A stretch of 64,000 nucleotides of DNA. It comes from Dyella terrae. GTDB lineage: Bacteria > Pseudomonadota > Gammaproteobacteria > Xanthomonadales > Rhodanobacteraceae. The notes below the pieces were generated by a model, which worked only from the letters and a program-made list of their open reading frames with translations, searched no databases and was not told the DNA's origin. Positions 36,101-45,122 of this stretch are shown piece by piece; the first letter of the stretch is position 1; each line of letters opens with the position of its first letter. Position numbers and translations under genes: made by a program. The stretch lies in the NCBI RefSeq assembly GCF_004322705.1, contig NZ_SIZZ01000001.1:2063213-2127212 (forward strand). Direction: 5' to 3'.

Positions 36101-36723
36101 GTTTTCATCGTCGCCTTGCGCACGCATCCGCCGCGCTCGCGCTCCTGGCGCTGACGGCCTGCTCGGTCCTTCCCAAGGCGGAGTCGCCCGACGTGTATCG
36201 TCTTCCCGCCACCGCCATGCAGCATCAGGGCACGGCGCCGGTGGCCTGGTCGTTGCGCATCAACACGCCGCAGGCCAGCCGCATGCTCGACAGCTCGCGC
36301 ATCGCCGTGATGCCGCAAGGTGACGTCATCAGCGTGTACCAGGGCGCCCGCTGGAGCGACCGCGGCACCACCATACTGCGGGATCGCCTGATGCAGGCCT
36401 TCCGCGATGACGGTCGCGTCGGTGCCCTGAGCAGTGACGACTCGAATCTCCAGGCTGATTTCCTCCTCGATGCCGACCTCACGGCCTTCCAGTCGGAGTA
36501 TCGCAATGGCCAGCCGGTCGTGGTCATCCGCTACGACGCCCGCCTGGTGCGCAATTCGGGATTGCGCATCGTTGCCACGCAGCGTTTTGAAATCACGCAG
36601 CCGGCGAGTGGCACCGCGGTTCCGCAGGTGGTCGCAGCCTTTGGCCTGGCCGGTGACGCGCTGGCCACCCAGGTCGTCAACTGGACGATGCAGCAGTCAC
36701 TTCAAGCATCCACGACCCGCTGA
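36097..36723 (+). CDS. ABC-type transport auxiliary lipoprotein (PqiC/YmbA-like)
   Basis: A 208-residue lipoprotein with lipobox LLALTACSV (Cys about residue 22). The mature domain, with SPDVYRLP, SSRIAVMPQGDVISVYQGARWSD and LRDRLMQAF, fits the ABC_trans_aux family (PF03886), outer-membrane partners of MCE systems such as PqiC. ATGA overlap with the MCE gene. It closes the operon; its presence makes the system closer to PqiABC-like or IM-to-OM MCE complexes than to canonical mlaFEDCB. Confidence 0.9.
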   Translation: MSFHRRLAHASAALALLALTACSVLPKAESPDVYRLPATAMQHQGTAPVAWSLRINTPQASRMLDSSRIAVMPQGDVISVYQGARWSDRGTTILRDRLMQAFRDDGRVGALSSDDSNLQADFLLDADLTAFQSEYRNGQPVVVIRYDARLVRNSGLRIVATQRFEITQPASGTAVPQVVAAFGLAGDALATQVVNWTMQQSLQASTTR

Positions 36724-36724
36724 C

Positions 36725-37357
36725 TCAGCGTCGCGCGCCGGCGTCGATCCACCGAAACGTCAGGTTGATGCGCAGACCACTGCGCGTGGTTTTCGGCAAG
36801 GCGTGCTGATAGAGGCGCTGCGTCTGACCGGCCATGCGCAGCAAGCTTCCATGGGGCAATCGCAGCCCGAGGCTTTCGCGACGACCGGCGTCGATGGCCC
36901 GCTTGCGCAGGCGAAAGACGCGTTCGGCCCCGAGGCTGAGGGAGGCGATGACCGGCGAAGGCCCCAGCTCCGGCTCGTCATCGCTATGCCAGCCCATCGA
37001 GTCATGGCCGTCACGGTACAAGTTGGCAAGCACACTGTTGAAACGCGCGCCGCACGCGGACGCAAGGCGCGGCCGCAAGGCATCCAGGGCAGGCAACCAC
37101 GGATGGGGATCGAAGCGCGTGCCGGAATAGACATAGGTCGCTTCCCGTTCGCCCATCCAGCAGCTCAGTCGAGGCGAATCCACCTCGCGCCCGAAGATTC
37201 GGATGCGATGGGTTTCCCAGGGAATATCGTCGATGCACTGCTGCAGCAGGCCATCCGCCTCTTCGCGCGACAGCCATTGGGGCAACAGCGCGACATCGCC
37301 ACCCGGTAAGGCGAGCGATTGCCACGGCCCACTTTGCATGTGACTGAATAGATCCAT
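36725..37357 (-). CDS. alkB: AlkB-type 2-oxoglutarate/Fe(II)-dependent dioxygenase
   Basis: A 210-residue DNA/RNA repair dioxygenase that oxidatively removes alkyl groups from bases. Iron ligands are WHSDDE (HxD) and the distal His in YQHALPKT; the 2-oxoglutarate Arg lies in RINLTFR. The substrate-lid region has YVYSGTRFDPHPWLP and NLYRDGHDSMGWH. It is closer to the AlkB2/AlkB3-like bacterial group than to E. coli AlkB. It is convergent with the MCE operon (one base between stops) and two bases downstream of the VOC gene. Confidence 0.92.
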   Translation of the reverse strand: MDLFSHMQSGPWQSLALPGGDVALLPQWLSREEADGLLQQCIDDIPWETHRIRIFGREVDSPRLSCWMGEREATYVYSGTRFDPHPWLPALDALRPRLASACGARFNSVLANLYRDGHDSMGWHSDDEPELGPSPVIASLSLGAERVFRLRKRAIDAGRRESLGLRLPHGSLLRMAGQTQRLYQHALPKTTRSGLRINLTFRWIDAGARR

Positions 37358-37359
37358 GG

Positions 37360-37725
37360 CTACGAGCGTATCGGCTGACCAAACTGAAGCAAGTAGCCCT
37401 CCGGGTCGTAGATGCCGAATTCGCGCATGCCGTAGGGAAAATCTTCAATCGGGTAGCAAACCGTCGCGCGCTCGCACAGCAGGAGCCAGCGCGTATCGAC
37501 ATCATCGACCCGGAAGTACAGCGAGCCGGTGAAATGGGGGCGCTGGTCGCCCTCGTGTTCGCTCAGGCGCGACAGCATGATGCTCACGTCGTCGCGGGCC
37601 AGCGATACCCAACCGAGCGCCTCGTCACCGCCGTCAATGCGAAAACCCAGCGTCTGGCAATAGAAGCGCACCATCGTGCCGATGTCCGCACAGCGCAGCA
37701 TCGGCACGAGCGCTTCGACGGTCAT
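37360..37725 (-). CDS. VOC-superfamily (glyoxalase/bleomycin-resistance-like) protein
   Basis: A 121-residue single-VOC protein: MLRCADIGTMVRFYCQTLGF start, then SLYFRVDDVDTRW, and the terminal FGIYDPEGYLLQF. The metal-site pattern is incomplete: a Glu-type residue near the end is replaced by Gln in LLQFGQ. Glyoxalase I activity is therefore unlikely and antibiotic-binding or isomerase-like roles are possible. ATG 37725 is the domain start. It is packed between the amidase and alkB genes on the same strand. Confidence 0.85.
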   Translation of the reverse strand: MTVEALVPMLRCADIGTMVRFYCQTLGFRIDGGDEALGWVSLARDDVSIMLSRLSEHEGDQRPHFTGSLYFRVDDVDTRWLLLCERATVCYPIEDFPYGMREFGIYDPEGYLLQFGQPIRS

Positions 37726-37727
37726 CG

Positions 37728-39128
37728 CTACGCCGCCGCCACCGGATAGGTGGGATCGGCATCCAGCGTCGCCGAACAGACCGCCGCCAACTCCAGCAGT
37801 CGAAGATCGGAGCCGCGTGCGCCCACGAATTGCAGGCCGATGGGCAAGCCGTTGGGCAGGGTGCCCATCGGAATGGAGACCGCCGGGCAACCGGCGAGGC
37901 TGGCGAAGCTGGTCAGGTCGGCCTGTGAGTCGGGCACCGGGCCATCGAGCGGGAACGCGCCCTGCGGCGTCGTCGGCAACACCAGCACGTCGACCTGCGC
38001 GAACAGCCGGCGCATTTTCAGCGTGGCGGCATCGAGCACGCGATCCGCCTCGGCATAGTCGGCGGCACTCTTCTTCGACGCATATGACAACATCTGGCGG
38101 AAACGATCGGACACCGGATGCTGCTTGTCGGCCAGATCCCCGGCATAGGTGCTGAGCATCTCCGCTTCCATCAGGAACAGACCGGCGCGACGGGTCCGCG
38201 CAAAATCCCAGTCCGCGAAATCGACATGGCGGCGCTCACCCAGTTCGCGCGGCAGGCGTGCGAGCGCCTCTTCGAAAACGTCGATGACATCGGCATCGAC
38301 GCCGATGGCGGCAAGGTCCGGCAGCAGGCCGCAACGGAGATTGCCCGGCTCCCAGTCCGGCGGCGCAAATGCCACGCGGCGACGGCGCGAGCGCGCATCG
38401 TCAGCGTCATAGCCGGCGAGCACCTGGAGCAATACGGTCAGGTCGTTTGCACTGCGCCCCAGCAGACCCACCACGTCCAGACGACGCGCTGCCGGCACCA
38501 GCCCCCGCGCGGAAATCTCACCATGCGTCGGCTTGAGCGCGTAAATGCCGCAGTAACTGGCGGGAATACGAATCGAACCCAGGCTGTCGGAACCGACGGC
38601 TACGGCCGCCAATCCCGCAGCCACCGCGGCCGCCGCGCCACCGGAAGAACCACCTGCGGTGTAGCCATGGCGATGGGGATTGTGGGTCGCGCCGTAGTGA
38701 GGGTTGTTGGTAGTGGCGCCCAGCGCGCCTTCATCCATATTGGTCTTGCCCAGCAGGACGGCACCGGACGCGCGCAAGCGCGCCACCGCGTGGGCGTCCT
38801 CTTGCACCGGCGTGCGCCGGCCCGGCAGGCCCGCATGCGTCGGCCAGCCGGCAATATCGAAGTTGTCCTTGAGGGCCACCGGAATGCCGTCGAGGCGACC
38901 GATGACGCCGTCACGCCGGCGATGCTGGGCGGCGGCGGCCTGTTCCTGGAGCAAAGCCGAGCTCAGGCCAACGTAGGCGTTGAGTTGGGGATTGAACCGC
39001 TCGATGGCGTCTTGATAGGCATCCGTCAGGGTCTGGGGCTGGATCCGTCCACTGGCCAGCCAGTGCAGCAACTGGCAGACCGTAGCGCGGCGTAGATCGT
39101 GATCGGAGATCGGCGGCAACTGATTCAT
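37728..39128 (-). CDS. Amidase signature-family enzyme
   Basis: A 466-residue amidase-signature hydrolase with the full Ser-cisSer-Lys triad: Lys in IPVALKDNFDIAG, the glycine-rich TAGGSSGGAAAAVAAG carrying the cis-Ser, and nucleophile Ser in DSLGSIRIPASYCG. Members include aryl-acylamidases, AtzF-like allophanate hydrolases and GatA; no gatC/gatB nearby and the short C-terminus argue against GatA. Substrate unknown. It is the first gene of the amidase-VOC-alkB minus-strand group and divergent from the ETF-ubiquinone oxidoreductase gene. Confidence 0.9.
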   Translation of the reverse strand: MNQLPPISDHDLRRATVCQLLHWLASGRIQPQTLTDAYQDAIERFNPQLNAYVGLSSALLQEQAAAAQHRRRDGVIGRLDGIPVALKDNFDIAGWPTHAGLPGRRTPVQEDAHAVARLRASGAVLLGKTNMDEGALGATTNNPHYGATHNPHRHGYTAGGSSGGAAAAVAAGLAAVAVGSDSLGSIRIPASYCGIYALKPTHGEISARGLVPAARRLDVVGLLGRSANDLTVLLQVLAGYDADDARSRRRRVAFAPPDWEPGNLRCGLLPDLAAIGVDADVIDVFEEALARLPRELGERRHVDFADWDFARTRRAGLFLMEAEMLSTYAGDLADKQHPVSDRFRQMLSYASKKSAADYAEADRVLDAATLKMRRLFAQVDVLVLPTTPQGAFPLDGPVPDSQADLTSFASLAGCPAVSIPMGTLPNGLPIGLQFVGARGSDLRLLELAAVCSATLDADPTYPVAAA

Positions 39129-39174
39129 GAACGCTCCCTTTCGTCGAACCGATTATCAATGCGTCTTGTGAAGT

Positions 39175-39188
39175 GTTTGCAAGCAAAC
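39175..39188. promoter_or_regulatory. Palindrome in the amidase/ETF-QO divergent region
   Basis: GTTTGC-AA-GCAAAC, six-base arms, 47 bases from the amidase start. Its half-sites face the opposite way from the CAAACG/CGTTTG palindrome before etfB, so it is not simply the same site. Function unknown. Confidence 0.3.
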
Positions 39189-39386
39189 GGCGCCGCTTGG
39201 CCGTTCGGACGCACCCTGGACGGATCCTGCCACGCCGTTGATTCGGTTCTCGTTATCCCGCGCCGAGGCACCATGCGTTGCCGCACGGAGCCCGAAACCG
39301 GACAATGGAGCGTTAAAGCACCTCCCGGAGCCTCGTTGCCCCGGAACCGGCCAGCCACCGCCAGCCCTGAATGTTTGGAGCACGCC

Positions 39387-40988
39387 ATGAGCGAACGCGA
39401 AACCATGGAATACGACGTCATCGTCGTCGGCGCAGGCCCTGCGGGCCTGTCCTTCGCGATTCGCCTCAAGCAGCTCAAGCCGGATGTGAGCGTGTGCGTC
39501 ATCGAAAAGGCCTCGACCATCGGCGCCCAGATCCTGTCCGGCGCGGTGATCGAACCCCAACCGCTGGACGCCCTGCTCCCCGGTTGGCGCAACAGTCCGC
39601 CGCCGATCTGCGTCCCCGCCACGGAGGACGAGTTCTGGCTGCTGAGCAAGACAGGCGCTCGCAAGCTGCCGGTGCCACCGGGCATGCACAACCAGGGCAA
39701 CTTCATCGTGTCGCTGGGCGCCATGTGCGCATGGCTCGCGCCCCAGGCCGAAGCGCTGGGCGTGGACGTGTTCCCTGGCTTTGCTGCCGCCGACACCGTC
39801 TATAACGACGACGGTTCGGTCGCCGGCGTGCGCATCGGTGACATGGGCGTGGCCAAGGATGGTTCGCACAAGCCCGGTTACACCCAGGGCATCGACATCA
39901 AGGCAAAGGTCACCGTGCTCGCCGAAGGCGCGCGTGGCAGCCTGACCAAGCAGCTGATCAAGCGCTTCAAGCTGGACAAGGACAGCGACCCGCAGGGTTA
40001 TTCCATCGGAATCAAAGAGCTCTGGCAGGTCCCGGCCGGCCGCGTGCAGCCGGGCAAGATCGTGCACAGCTTCGGCTGGCCGGCGGACAACCACACTTAC
40101 GGCGGCAGCTTCCTCTATCACCTGGACAAGGACCGCATCGCCCTGGGTTACGTCAGTGGCCTGGACTACAGCGACCCGAACTACCAGCCCTGGGAAGCCT
40201 TCCAGCAGTGGAAGAACCACCCATCGGTGAAGGCGTTGCTGGAAGGCGGCACCATTCTTTCGGCCGGTGCGCGTGCCATCGTCACCGGCGGCTACCAGTC
40301 GCTGCCGAACGTGGATATGCCCGGCGCCCTGCTGATCGGCGATACCGCCGGCCTGCTCAACGTGCCCAAGATCAAGGGCACCCACCAGGCGATCAAGAGC
40401 GGCATGCTTGCCGCCGAGCACCTGGCGGCGAATGACCTCAAGCCGGCCGGTTTCAACGCGAAGCTTCGCGGCTCCGACGTCATGGCCGAGCTGAAGAAGG
40501 TTCGCAACATCAAGCCCGGCTTCAAGAAGGGCCTGTGGTTCGGCATGGCCAACGCAGCCTGGGAAACGGTGACCGGCGGCGCCTCGCCGTGGACGCTGAA
40601 GAACAAGGCCGACTGGTCCTCGCTGCACAAGCTCGGCGAACAGGAAGAGCCCAGGCGCGATTACGTGCAGCGTGACCTGGCGCCGCGCGATCGACTGGCT
40701 GGCGTGTATTTCGCCGCCACCGAACACGACGAAGACCAGCCGGTTCATTTGCACGTCGCCGACACGTCTATCTGCGTGACCAAGTGCACGGTGGAATACG
40801 GCAACCCCTGCCAGCGCTTCTGCCCCGCGAACGTCTATGAGATCGTGGAAGACGAGGCCGGCAAGCGCTTGCAGATCAACGCCGCCAACTGCGTGCACTG
40901 CAAGACCTGCGACATCAAGGACCCGTACCAGATCATCAACTGGGTAACGCCGGAAGGCGGTTCAGGCCCGAATTATCAGAATCTGTAA
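39387..40988 (+). CDS. Electron transfer flavoprotein-ubiquinone oxidoreductase
   Basis: A 533-residue membrane-associated FAD/4Fe-4S enzyme that passes electrons from ETF to ubiquinone, linking FadE-type dehydrogenases to respiration. FAD motif DVIVVGAGPAGLSFAIRL is at the N-terminus. The C-terminal cluster ligands are in CPANVYEIVED (preceded by CTVEYGNPCQRFC) and CVHCKTCDIKDP. ATG 39387 has GGAG upstream and matches the family start; a longer frame extending to 39099 is not supported. etfBA lies downstream, interrupted by a glycosyltransferase gene. Confidence 0.97.
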   Translation: MSERETMEYDVIVVGAGPAGLSFAIRLKQLKPDVSVCVIEKASTIGAQILSGAVIEPQPLDALLPGWRNSPPPICVPATEDEFWLLSKTGARKLPVPPGMHNQGNFIVSLGAMCAWLAPQAEALGVDVFPGFAAADTVYNDDGSVAGVRIGDMGVAKDGSHKPGYTQGIDIKAKVTVLAEGARGSLTKQLIKRFKLDKDSDPQGYSIGIKELWQVPAGRVQPGKIVHSFGWPADNHTYGGSFLYHLDKDRIALGYVSGLDYSDPNYQPWEAFQQWKNHPSVKALLEGGTILSAGARAIVTGGYQSLPNVDMPGALLIGDTAGLLNVPKIKGTHQAIKSGMLAAEHLAANDLKPAGFNAKLRGSDVMAELKKVRNIKPGFKKGLWFGMANAAWETVTGGASPWTLKNKADWSSLHKLGEQEEPRRDYVQRDLAPRDRLAGVYFAATEHDEDQPVHLHVADTSICVTKCTVEYGNPCQRFCPANVYEIVEDEAGKRLQINAANCVHCKTCDIKDPYQIINWVTPEGGSGPNYQNL

Positions 40989-41070
40989 GGCGCGCCACGC
41001 CGTCGTCATGACTGACTGGCCCGTTGTTTTGGACAAGCCCTGACCGGGCCAGCAGTGACATGAGGTAGGA

Positions 41071-43152
41071 ATGTCGTTCAGCACATTGCCATGGCGGATC
41101 AAGCGGCTGCGATATCTCTCGCAACGCGTGATTGGCAGCATCGCGCAACGCGGGTTCAAGGGAACCGTTTCCCGCGTGATGCAGGAATTCCGCCCCGTGC
41201 CGGCCGAGGACCAGGCGCTGGAACTGGAGCCACTGGACGCCGCATTCGAGCCGTTCGCCCTGCCCACCAGCGAGGCACCGCTCGTCTCGGTCATCATCCC
41301 GGTTCACGGGAAAGTGGCGTGGACCGTCGCCTGCCTGCGTTCAATCGCCCGCTACGGCGCCGCCGCGCCCTTCGAAGTGCTCGTCATCGACGATGCATCG
41401 CCGGACAACACCCGTCAGACGCTCGCCCAGGTCGATGGGCTCCGACTCATTGCCAACGAGCAGAACCTCGGTTTCATCGGCAGCTGCAACGCGGGCGCCC
41501 ACGCGGCGCGCTCGCCTTACCTGCTGTTCCTCAACAACGACACGCAAGTCACGCCGGGCTGGCTCGATAACCTCCTGCGTACGCATCGCGATGAACCGGG
41601 CGCGGGTATCGTCGGCAGCCAGCTGATCTATCCGGACGGGCGCCTGCAGGAAGCCGGAGCACTGGTGTTTTCCGACGGCGAAGCCTGGAATGTCGGGCGT
41701 TTCGAGAAGCGCGACGATCCGCGTTTCCTCTATCGTCGCGATGTCGACTACGTTTCCGGCGCCGCCCTGCTGATCGACAGGGCGCTGTTCGACCACGTCG
41801 GCGGCTTCGACGTGCGCTACATGCCCGCGTATTGCGAAGACATGGACCTGGCCTTTGCCGTGCGCGACGCCGGTCGCCGCGTCATCTACGAACCCACCAG
41901 CGTGGTGGTGCATTGCGAAGGCATCAGCTCCGGCACCGACCTGACCCAGGGCGTCAAGCAATACCAGGTGCTGAACCGCGTGAAGTTCAGGGAAAAGTGG
42001 GCCGAAGCGCTCACGCACCTGCCACCGCGCAGTACCTCGGTGGCCAGGGCATTGCGCGGCGGGCGCCGGCACGTCTTCATCATGGACGCGCTCACGCCCG
42101 ACCCGCGTCGCGATGCCGGCTCGCTGCAGCTCTACAACATCATGAAGCTGTTCCGCGACATGGGTTGGCGTGTGACGTTCATGGCCGACAACGGCCAGGC
42201 CAGTGCGAGCGATCTGCGAACGCTGGGCGAGATCGGCGTCGAAGTGCTGTGCAAGCCTTTCGTCAACTCGCTCGCCACCTGGCTGCGCGATGAAGGACCC
42301 GATCTCGACGCGGTATTGCTGTGCCGGCACTACGTCGCCGATCCCAACCTCCCCTTGATGAAGCGACTGGCGCCGCAGGCCCGCCTCCTGTTCGACACGG
42401 TCGACGTGCACTTCCTGCGCGAACAGCGCGCGGCCGAGCACACCAACAACCCTGCCCTCGCGCGCCGCGCAGCCGCCTCGCAGCAACGCGAGCTGGCCAT
42501 CATTCGCGACTGCCATGCCACCTTCGTTGTCAGCACGGTTGAACTGGCCCTGCTGCGCGAAGCGGTGCCAGGCGCCAGCGTGATGTTGCTGCCCAACATG
42601 CACGAGGTGCATGGCCGCAAGAAGGGCTATGACGAACGCCGCCACCTGGTTTTCGTCGGTGGATTCGGCCACCCGCCCAACGTCGATGCCGTGCACTGGC
42701 TCACCCGCGAGATCTTCCCGAAGATCCATGCGGCGCGCCCTGAGATCGAACTTCATTTGATCGGCCAGATGCCCGACGCCACGCGCGAGGAACTCACCGG
42801 CCATGGCGTCATTGCCCACGGTCGCGTCGAGGACATCGACCCCTGGATGGACGGCGCAAGAATTGCCCTCGCCCCGCTGCGCTATGGCGCGGGCGTGAAG
42901 GGCAAGGTGAACACCGCCATGAGCCACGGCCTGCCCGTGGTAGCCACGAGCATCGCCGCCGAAGGCATGTTCCTGGAGGATGATCGCAATGTCCTGATCG
43001 CCGACGACACCGACGCCTACGTCGATGCCGTGCTGCGGCTGTACGACGATCCGGTGCTGTGGCAGCGCATTTCCGACGCCAGCCTCAGGAACATCCAGGA
43101 CCATTTCTCACCGGCCATTGCCCGGGCGACGCTAGAAGCGGCCCTGGCTTGA
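41071..43152 (+). CDS. Two-domain glycosyltransferase (GT2 + GT4)
   Basis: 693 residues. After a basic N-terminus comes a GT2 domain (about 70-320): SVIIPVHGKVAWTVACLRSI, VIDDASPDNT, FLNNDTQVTPGWLDNLL (NDT in place of DxD), and the QEAGALVFSDG and AYCEDMDLAF motifs. A GT4-type domain follows (about 332-690): RYGAGVKGKVNTAMSHGLPV and VATSIAAEGMF. It is clearly related to residues about 700-1339 of the large protein at 54275-58294. It likely builds surface polysaccharide. Its position between ETF-QO and etfBA is unusual and suggests insertion into an ancestral etf cluster. Confidence 0.9.
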   Translation: MSFSTLPWRIKRLRYLSQRVIGSIAQRGFKGTVSRVMQEFRPVPAEDQALELEPLDAAFEPFALPTSEAPLVSVIIPVHGKVAWTVACLRSIARYGAAAPFEVLVIDDASPDNTRQTLAQVDGLRLIANEQNLGFIGSCNAGAHAARSPYLLFLNNDTQVTPGWLDNLLRTHRDEPGAGIVGSQLIYPDGRLQEAGALVFSDGEAWNVGRFEKRDDPRFLYRRDVDYVSGAALLIDRALFDHVGGFDVRYMPAYCEDMDLAFAVRDAGRRVIYEPTSVVVHCEGISSGTDLTQGVKQYQVLNRVKFREKWAEALTHLPPRSTSVARALRGGRRHVFIMDALTPDPRRDAGSLQLYNIMKLFRDMGWRVTFMADNGQASASDLRTLGEIGVEVLCKPFVNSLATWLRDEGPDLDAVLLCRHYVADPNLPLMKRLAPQARLLFDTVDVHFLREQRAAEHTNNPALARRAAASQQRELAIIRDCHATFVVSTVELALLREAVPGASVMLLPNMHEVHGRKKGYDERRHLVFVGGFGHPPNVDAVHWLTREIFPKIHAARPEIELHLIGQMPDATREELTGHGVIAHGRVEDIDPWMDGARIALAPLRYGAGVKGKVNTAMSHGLPVVATSIAAEGMFLEDDRNVLIADDTDAYVDAVLRLYDDPVLWQRISDASLRNIQDHFSPAIARATLEAALA

Positions 43153-43185
43153 TATCCTGATCCGTTCCCCGCCTCCCCCAAGGAC

Positions 43186-43215
43186 TTCAAACGAGCGTTT
43201 GACGGCGGGTACAAT
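43186..43215 (+). promoter_or_regulatory. etfBA promoter with overlapping PsrA-type operator
   Basis: CAAACGAGCGTTTG (43188-43201) matches the PsrA consensus (C/G)AAAC-N2-4-GTTTG/C. It lies between TTCAAA (43186-43191, -35-like) and TACAAT (43210-43215, -10), spacer 18. PsrA is a TetR-family repressor relieved by long-chain acyl groups and controls etf and fad genes in Pseudomonas and Shewanella. Confidence 0.55.
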
Positions 43216-43263
43216 CCGGTTTTTGGGCTACCGGCCGGTAGCCACCGTACTAAGGACTCGCAC

Positions 43264-44010
43264 ATGAAGATTCTTGTCGGCTACAAGCGCGTGGTGGACT
43301 ACAACGTCCGCATCCAGGTCAAACCCGATGGCACCGGCGTGGTGACCGATGGCGTCAAGCTTTCGGCCAACCCGTTCGACGATATCGCCCTCGAAGAGGC
43401 CCTGCGCCTGCGTGAGAAGGGTGTTGCCACCGAGGTCGTCGTGGTGGGCATCGGCCCGGCCGACCTGACCGCGCACCTGCGCAACGGCCTGGCCATGGGC
43501 GCCAACCGCGCCATCCATGTGGTCACTGCCGACGAAGTGCAGCCGCTCACGGCCGCCCGCACGCTTCTCAAGCTGGTTGAGAAGGAGCAGCCGGAGCTGG
43601 TCATCCTGGGCAAGCAGGCCATCGACGATGATGCCAACCAGACCGGCCAGATGCTGGCCGCGCTGTGGGACCGCCCGCAGGCCACGTTCGCCAGCAAGGT
43701 CGAGATCGCCGATGGCAAAGCCACGGTCACCCGCGAGGTGGACGCCGGCCTGGAAGTGATCGAGGCCGATCTCCCGGCGGTGCTCACGACCGACCTGCGC
43801 CTCAACGAGCCGCGCTTCATCAAGCTGCCGGACATCATGAAGGCCAAGGCCAAGCCGATCGACACCATCGAGTTCGGCTCGCTGGGCGTGGAAGCCCACG
43901 ACCACCTCAAGACCACCCATTTCGCCGCCCCCGCCAAGCGCAGCAAGGGCGTCATGGTGAAGGATGCCGCCGAGCTGGTCGCCGTCCTCAAGCAGAAGGG
44001 CCTGCTGTAA
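43264..44010 (+). CDS. etfB: Electron transfer flavoprotein beta subunit
   Basis: A 248-residue subunit that binds AMP and, with EtfA, carries electrons from acyl-CoA dehydrogenases to ETF-QO. KILVGYKRVVDYNVRI start, NPFDDIALEEALRLREKG, GKQAIDDDANQTGQMLAALW (nucleotide-binding loop) and TADLRLNEPR-type region (TTDLRLNEPRFIKLPDI) are diagnostic. It starts an etfBA operon with its own promoter and likely PsrA operator, 21 bases before etfA. Confidence 0.98.
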   Translation: MKILVGYKRVVDYNVRIQVKPDGTGVVTDGVKLSANPFDDIALEEALRLREKGVATEVVVVGIGPADLTAHLRNGLAMGANRAIHVVTADEVQPLTAARTLLKLVEKEQPELVILGKQAIDDDANQTGQMLAALWDRPQATFASKVEIADGKATVTREVDAGLEVIEADLPAVLTTDLRLNEPRFIKLPDIMKAKAKPIDTIEFGSLGVEAHDHLKTTHFAAPAKRSKGVMVKDAAELVAVLKQKGLL

Positions 44011-44031
44011 GCAGGTTGCCAGGAGACAGAC

Positions 44032-44976
44032 ATGAGCAAGATTCTCGTCATCGCCGAGCACCTCAACGGCAAGCTGAACCCCTCCACCGCCCGCGCCGTG
44101 AGCGCCGCCAACGCCGTCAAGGGCGATACCGTCGACGTGCTGGTGCTGGCCGATAGCGTCGACGCCATCGCTGCCGAGGCCGCGACGATCGAAGGCGTCA
44201 GCCGCGTCCTCACCATCGCCCGCGCTGAAAACGCCCATCCGCTGGCCGCCGTCCTGGCCCCGCAGATCGCCAAGGCCGCCGCCGGGTACTCCCACGTCTT
44301 CCTGCCGTCGACCACGTTCGGCAAGGACGTCGCCCCCCGCGTGGCCGCCCTGCTGGGCGTGTCCCAGGTCAGCGACGTCATGACCGTCGAAGGCGCACAC
44401 AGCTTCAAGCGCCCCATCTACGCCGGCAACGCGATCATCACCGTCGAGGCCAACCCGGCCCATGCGGTGGTCGCCACCATCCGCACGGCTTCGTGGCCGG
44501 CAGCCGCCAACGGCGCCAACAGCGCCCCCGTCGAGGCCCTGTCGGTGGACGCCGCCCTGCCCTCGCACACCCGCTTCGTCGAGCTGCAGCAGGGCAAGAG
44601 CGATCGCCCTGACCTTCAGAGCGCCAGCAAGGTGGTCTCCGGTGGCCGTGGCGTCGGCTCGAAGGAGAACTTCGAGATCATCTACAAGCTCGCCGACAAG
44701 ATCGGTGCGGCCGTGGGCGCCTCCCGCGCCGCGGTGGATGCCGGCTACGTACCGAACGAGCTGCAGGTGGGCCAGACCGGCAAGATCATCGCCCCCGAGC
44801 TGTACATGGCCTTCGGCATCTCCGGCGCCATCCAGCACCTGACCGGCATCAAGGACGCCGGCACCATTGTCGCCATCAACAAGGACGGCGAGGCCCCGAT
44901 TTTCGAGATCGCGGACATCGGCTTGGTGGGGGATCTGTTCAAGCTGATCCCGGAGATCGAGGCGGCTGTCGGTTAA
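44032..44976 (+). CDS. etfA: Electron transfer flavoprotein alpha subunit
   Basis: 314 residues; the FAD-binding subunit. N-terminal [16 protein letters not shown], then the C-terminal FAD domain with [50 protein letters not shown] and [25 protein letters not shown] precedes the ATG. It is the last gene of the etfBA pair and marks the left border of the O-antigen locus, as etfA does in Xanthomonas. Confidence 0.98.
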   Translation: MSKILVIAEHLNGKLNPSTARAVSAANAVKGDTVDVLVLADSVDAIAAEAATIEGVSRVLTIARAENAHPLAAVLAPQIAKAAAGYSHVFLPSTTFGKDVAPRVAALLGVSQVSDVMTVEGAHSFKRPIYAGNAIITVEANPAHAVVATIRTASWPAAANGANSAPVEALSVDAALPSHTRFVELQQGKSDRPDLQSASKVVSGGRGVGSKENFEIIYKLADKIGAAVGASRAAVDAGYVPNELQVGQTGKIIAPELYMAFGISGAIQHLTGIKDAGTIVAINKDGEAPIFEIADIGLVGDLFKLIPEIEAAVG

Positions 44977-44990
44977 GCGCAAGACAAATA

Positions 44991-45032
44991 CCCGCGGATT
45001 GTTGCGTACGAACTTGCGCAACCATCCGTGGG
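44991..45032 (+). terminator. Hairpin downstream of etfA
   Basis: CGGATTGTTGCG (44995-45006) pairs with CGCAACCATCCG (45017-45028) with one mismatch, and the stem extends by four more pairs (one G:U) at the base. There is no T tract, so termination is uncertain. Confidence 0.4.
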
Positions 45033-45122
45033 GCACGCATGATTCAGCCCGGCGTAATTTGCCGGGGTGAATCCATCGCGCTGAGACGAGCGGACCCCCG
45101 GCCGCAAGAAAGGCAGGGGAAA

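Noticed and set aside
41341-43104. 587-codon minus-strand frame opposite the GT2-GT4 gene
   Set aside because: Shadow of the glycosyltransferase; low-complexity His/Arg/Val-rich product.
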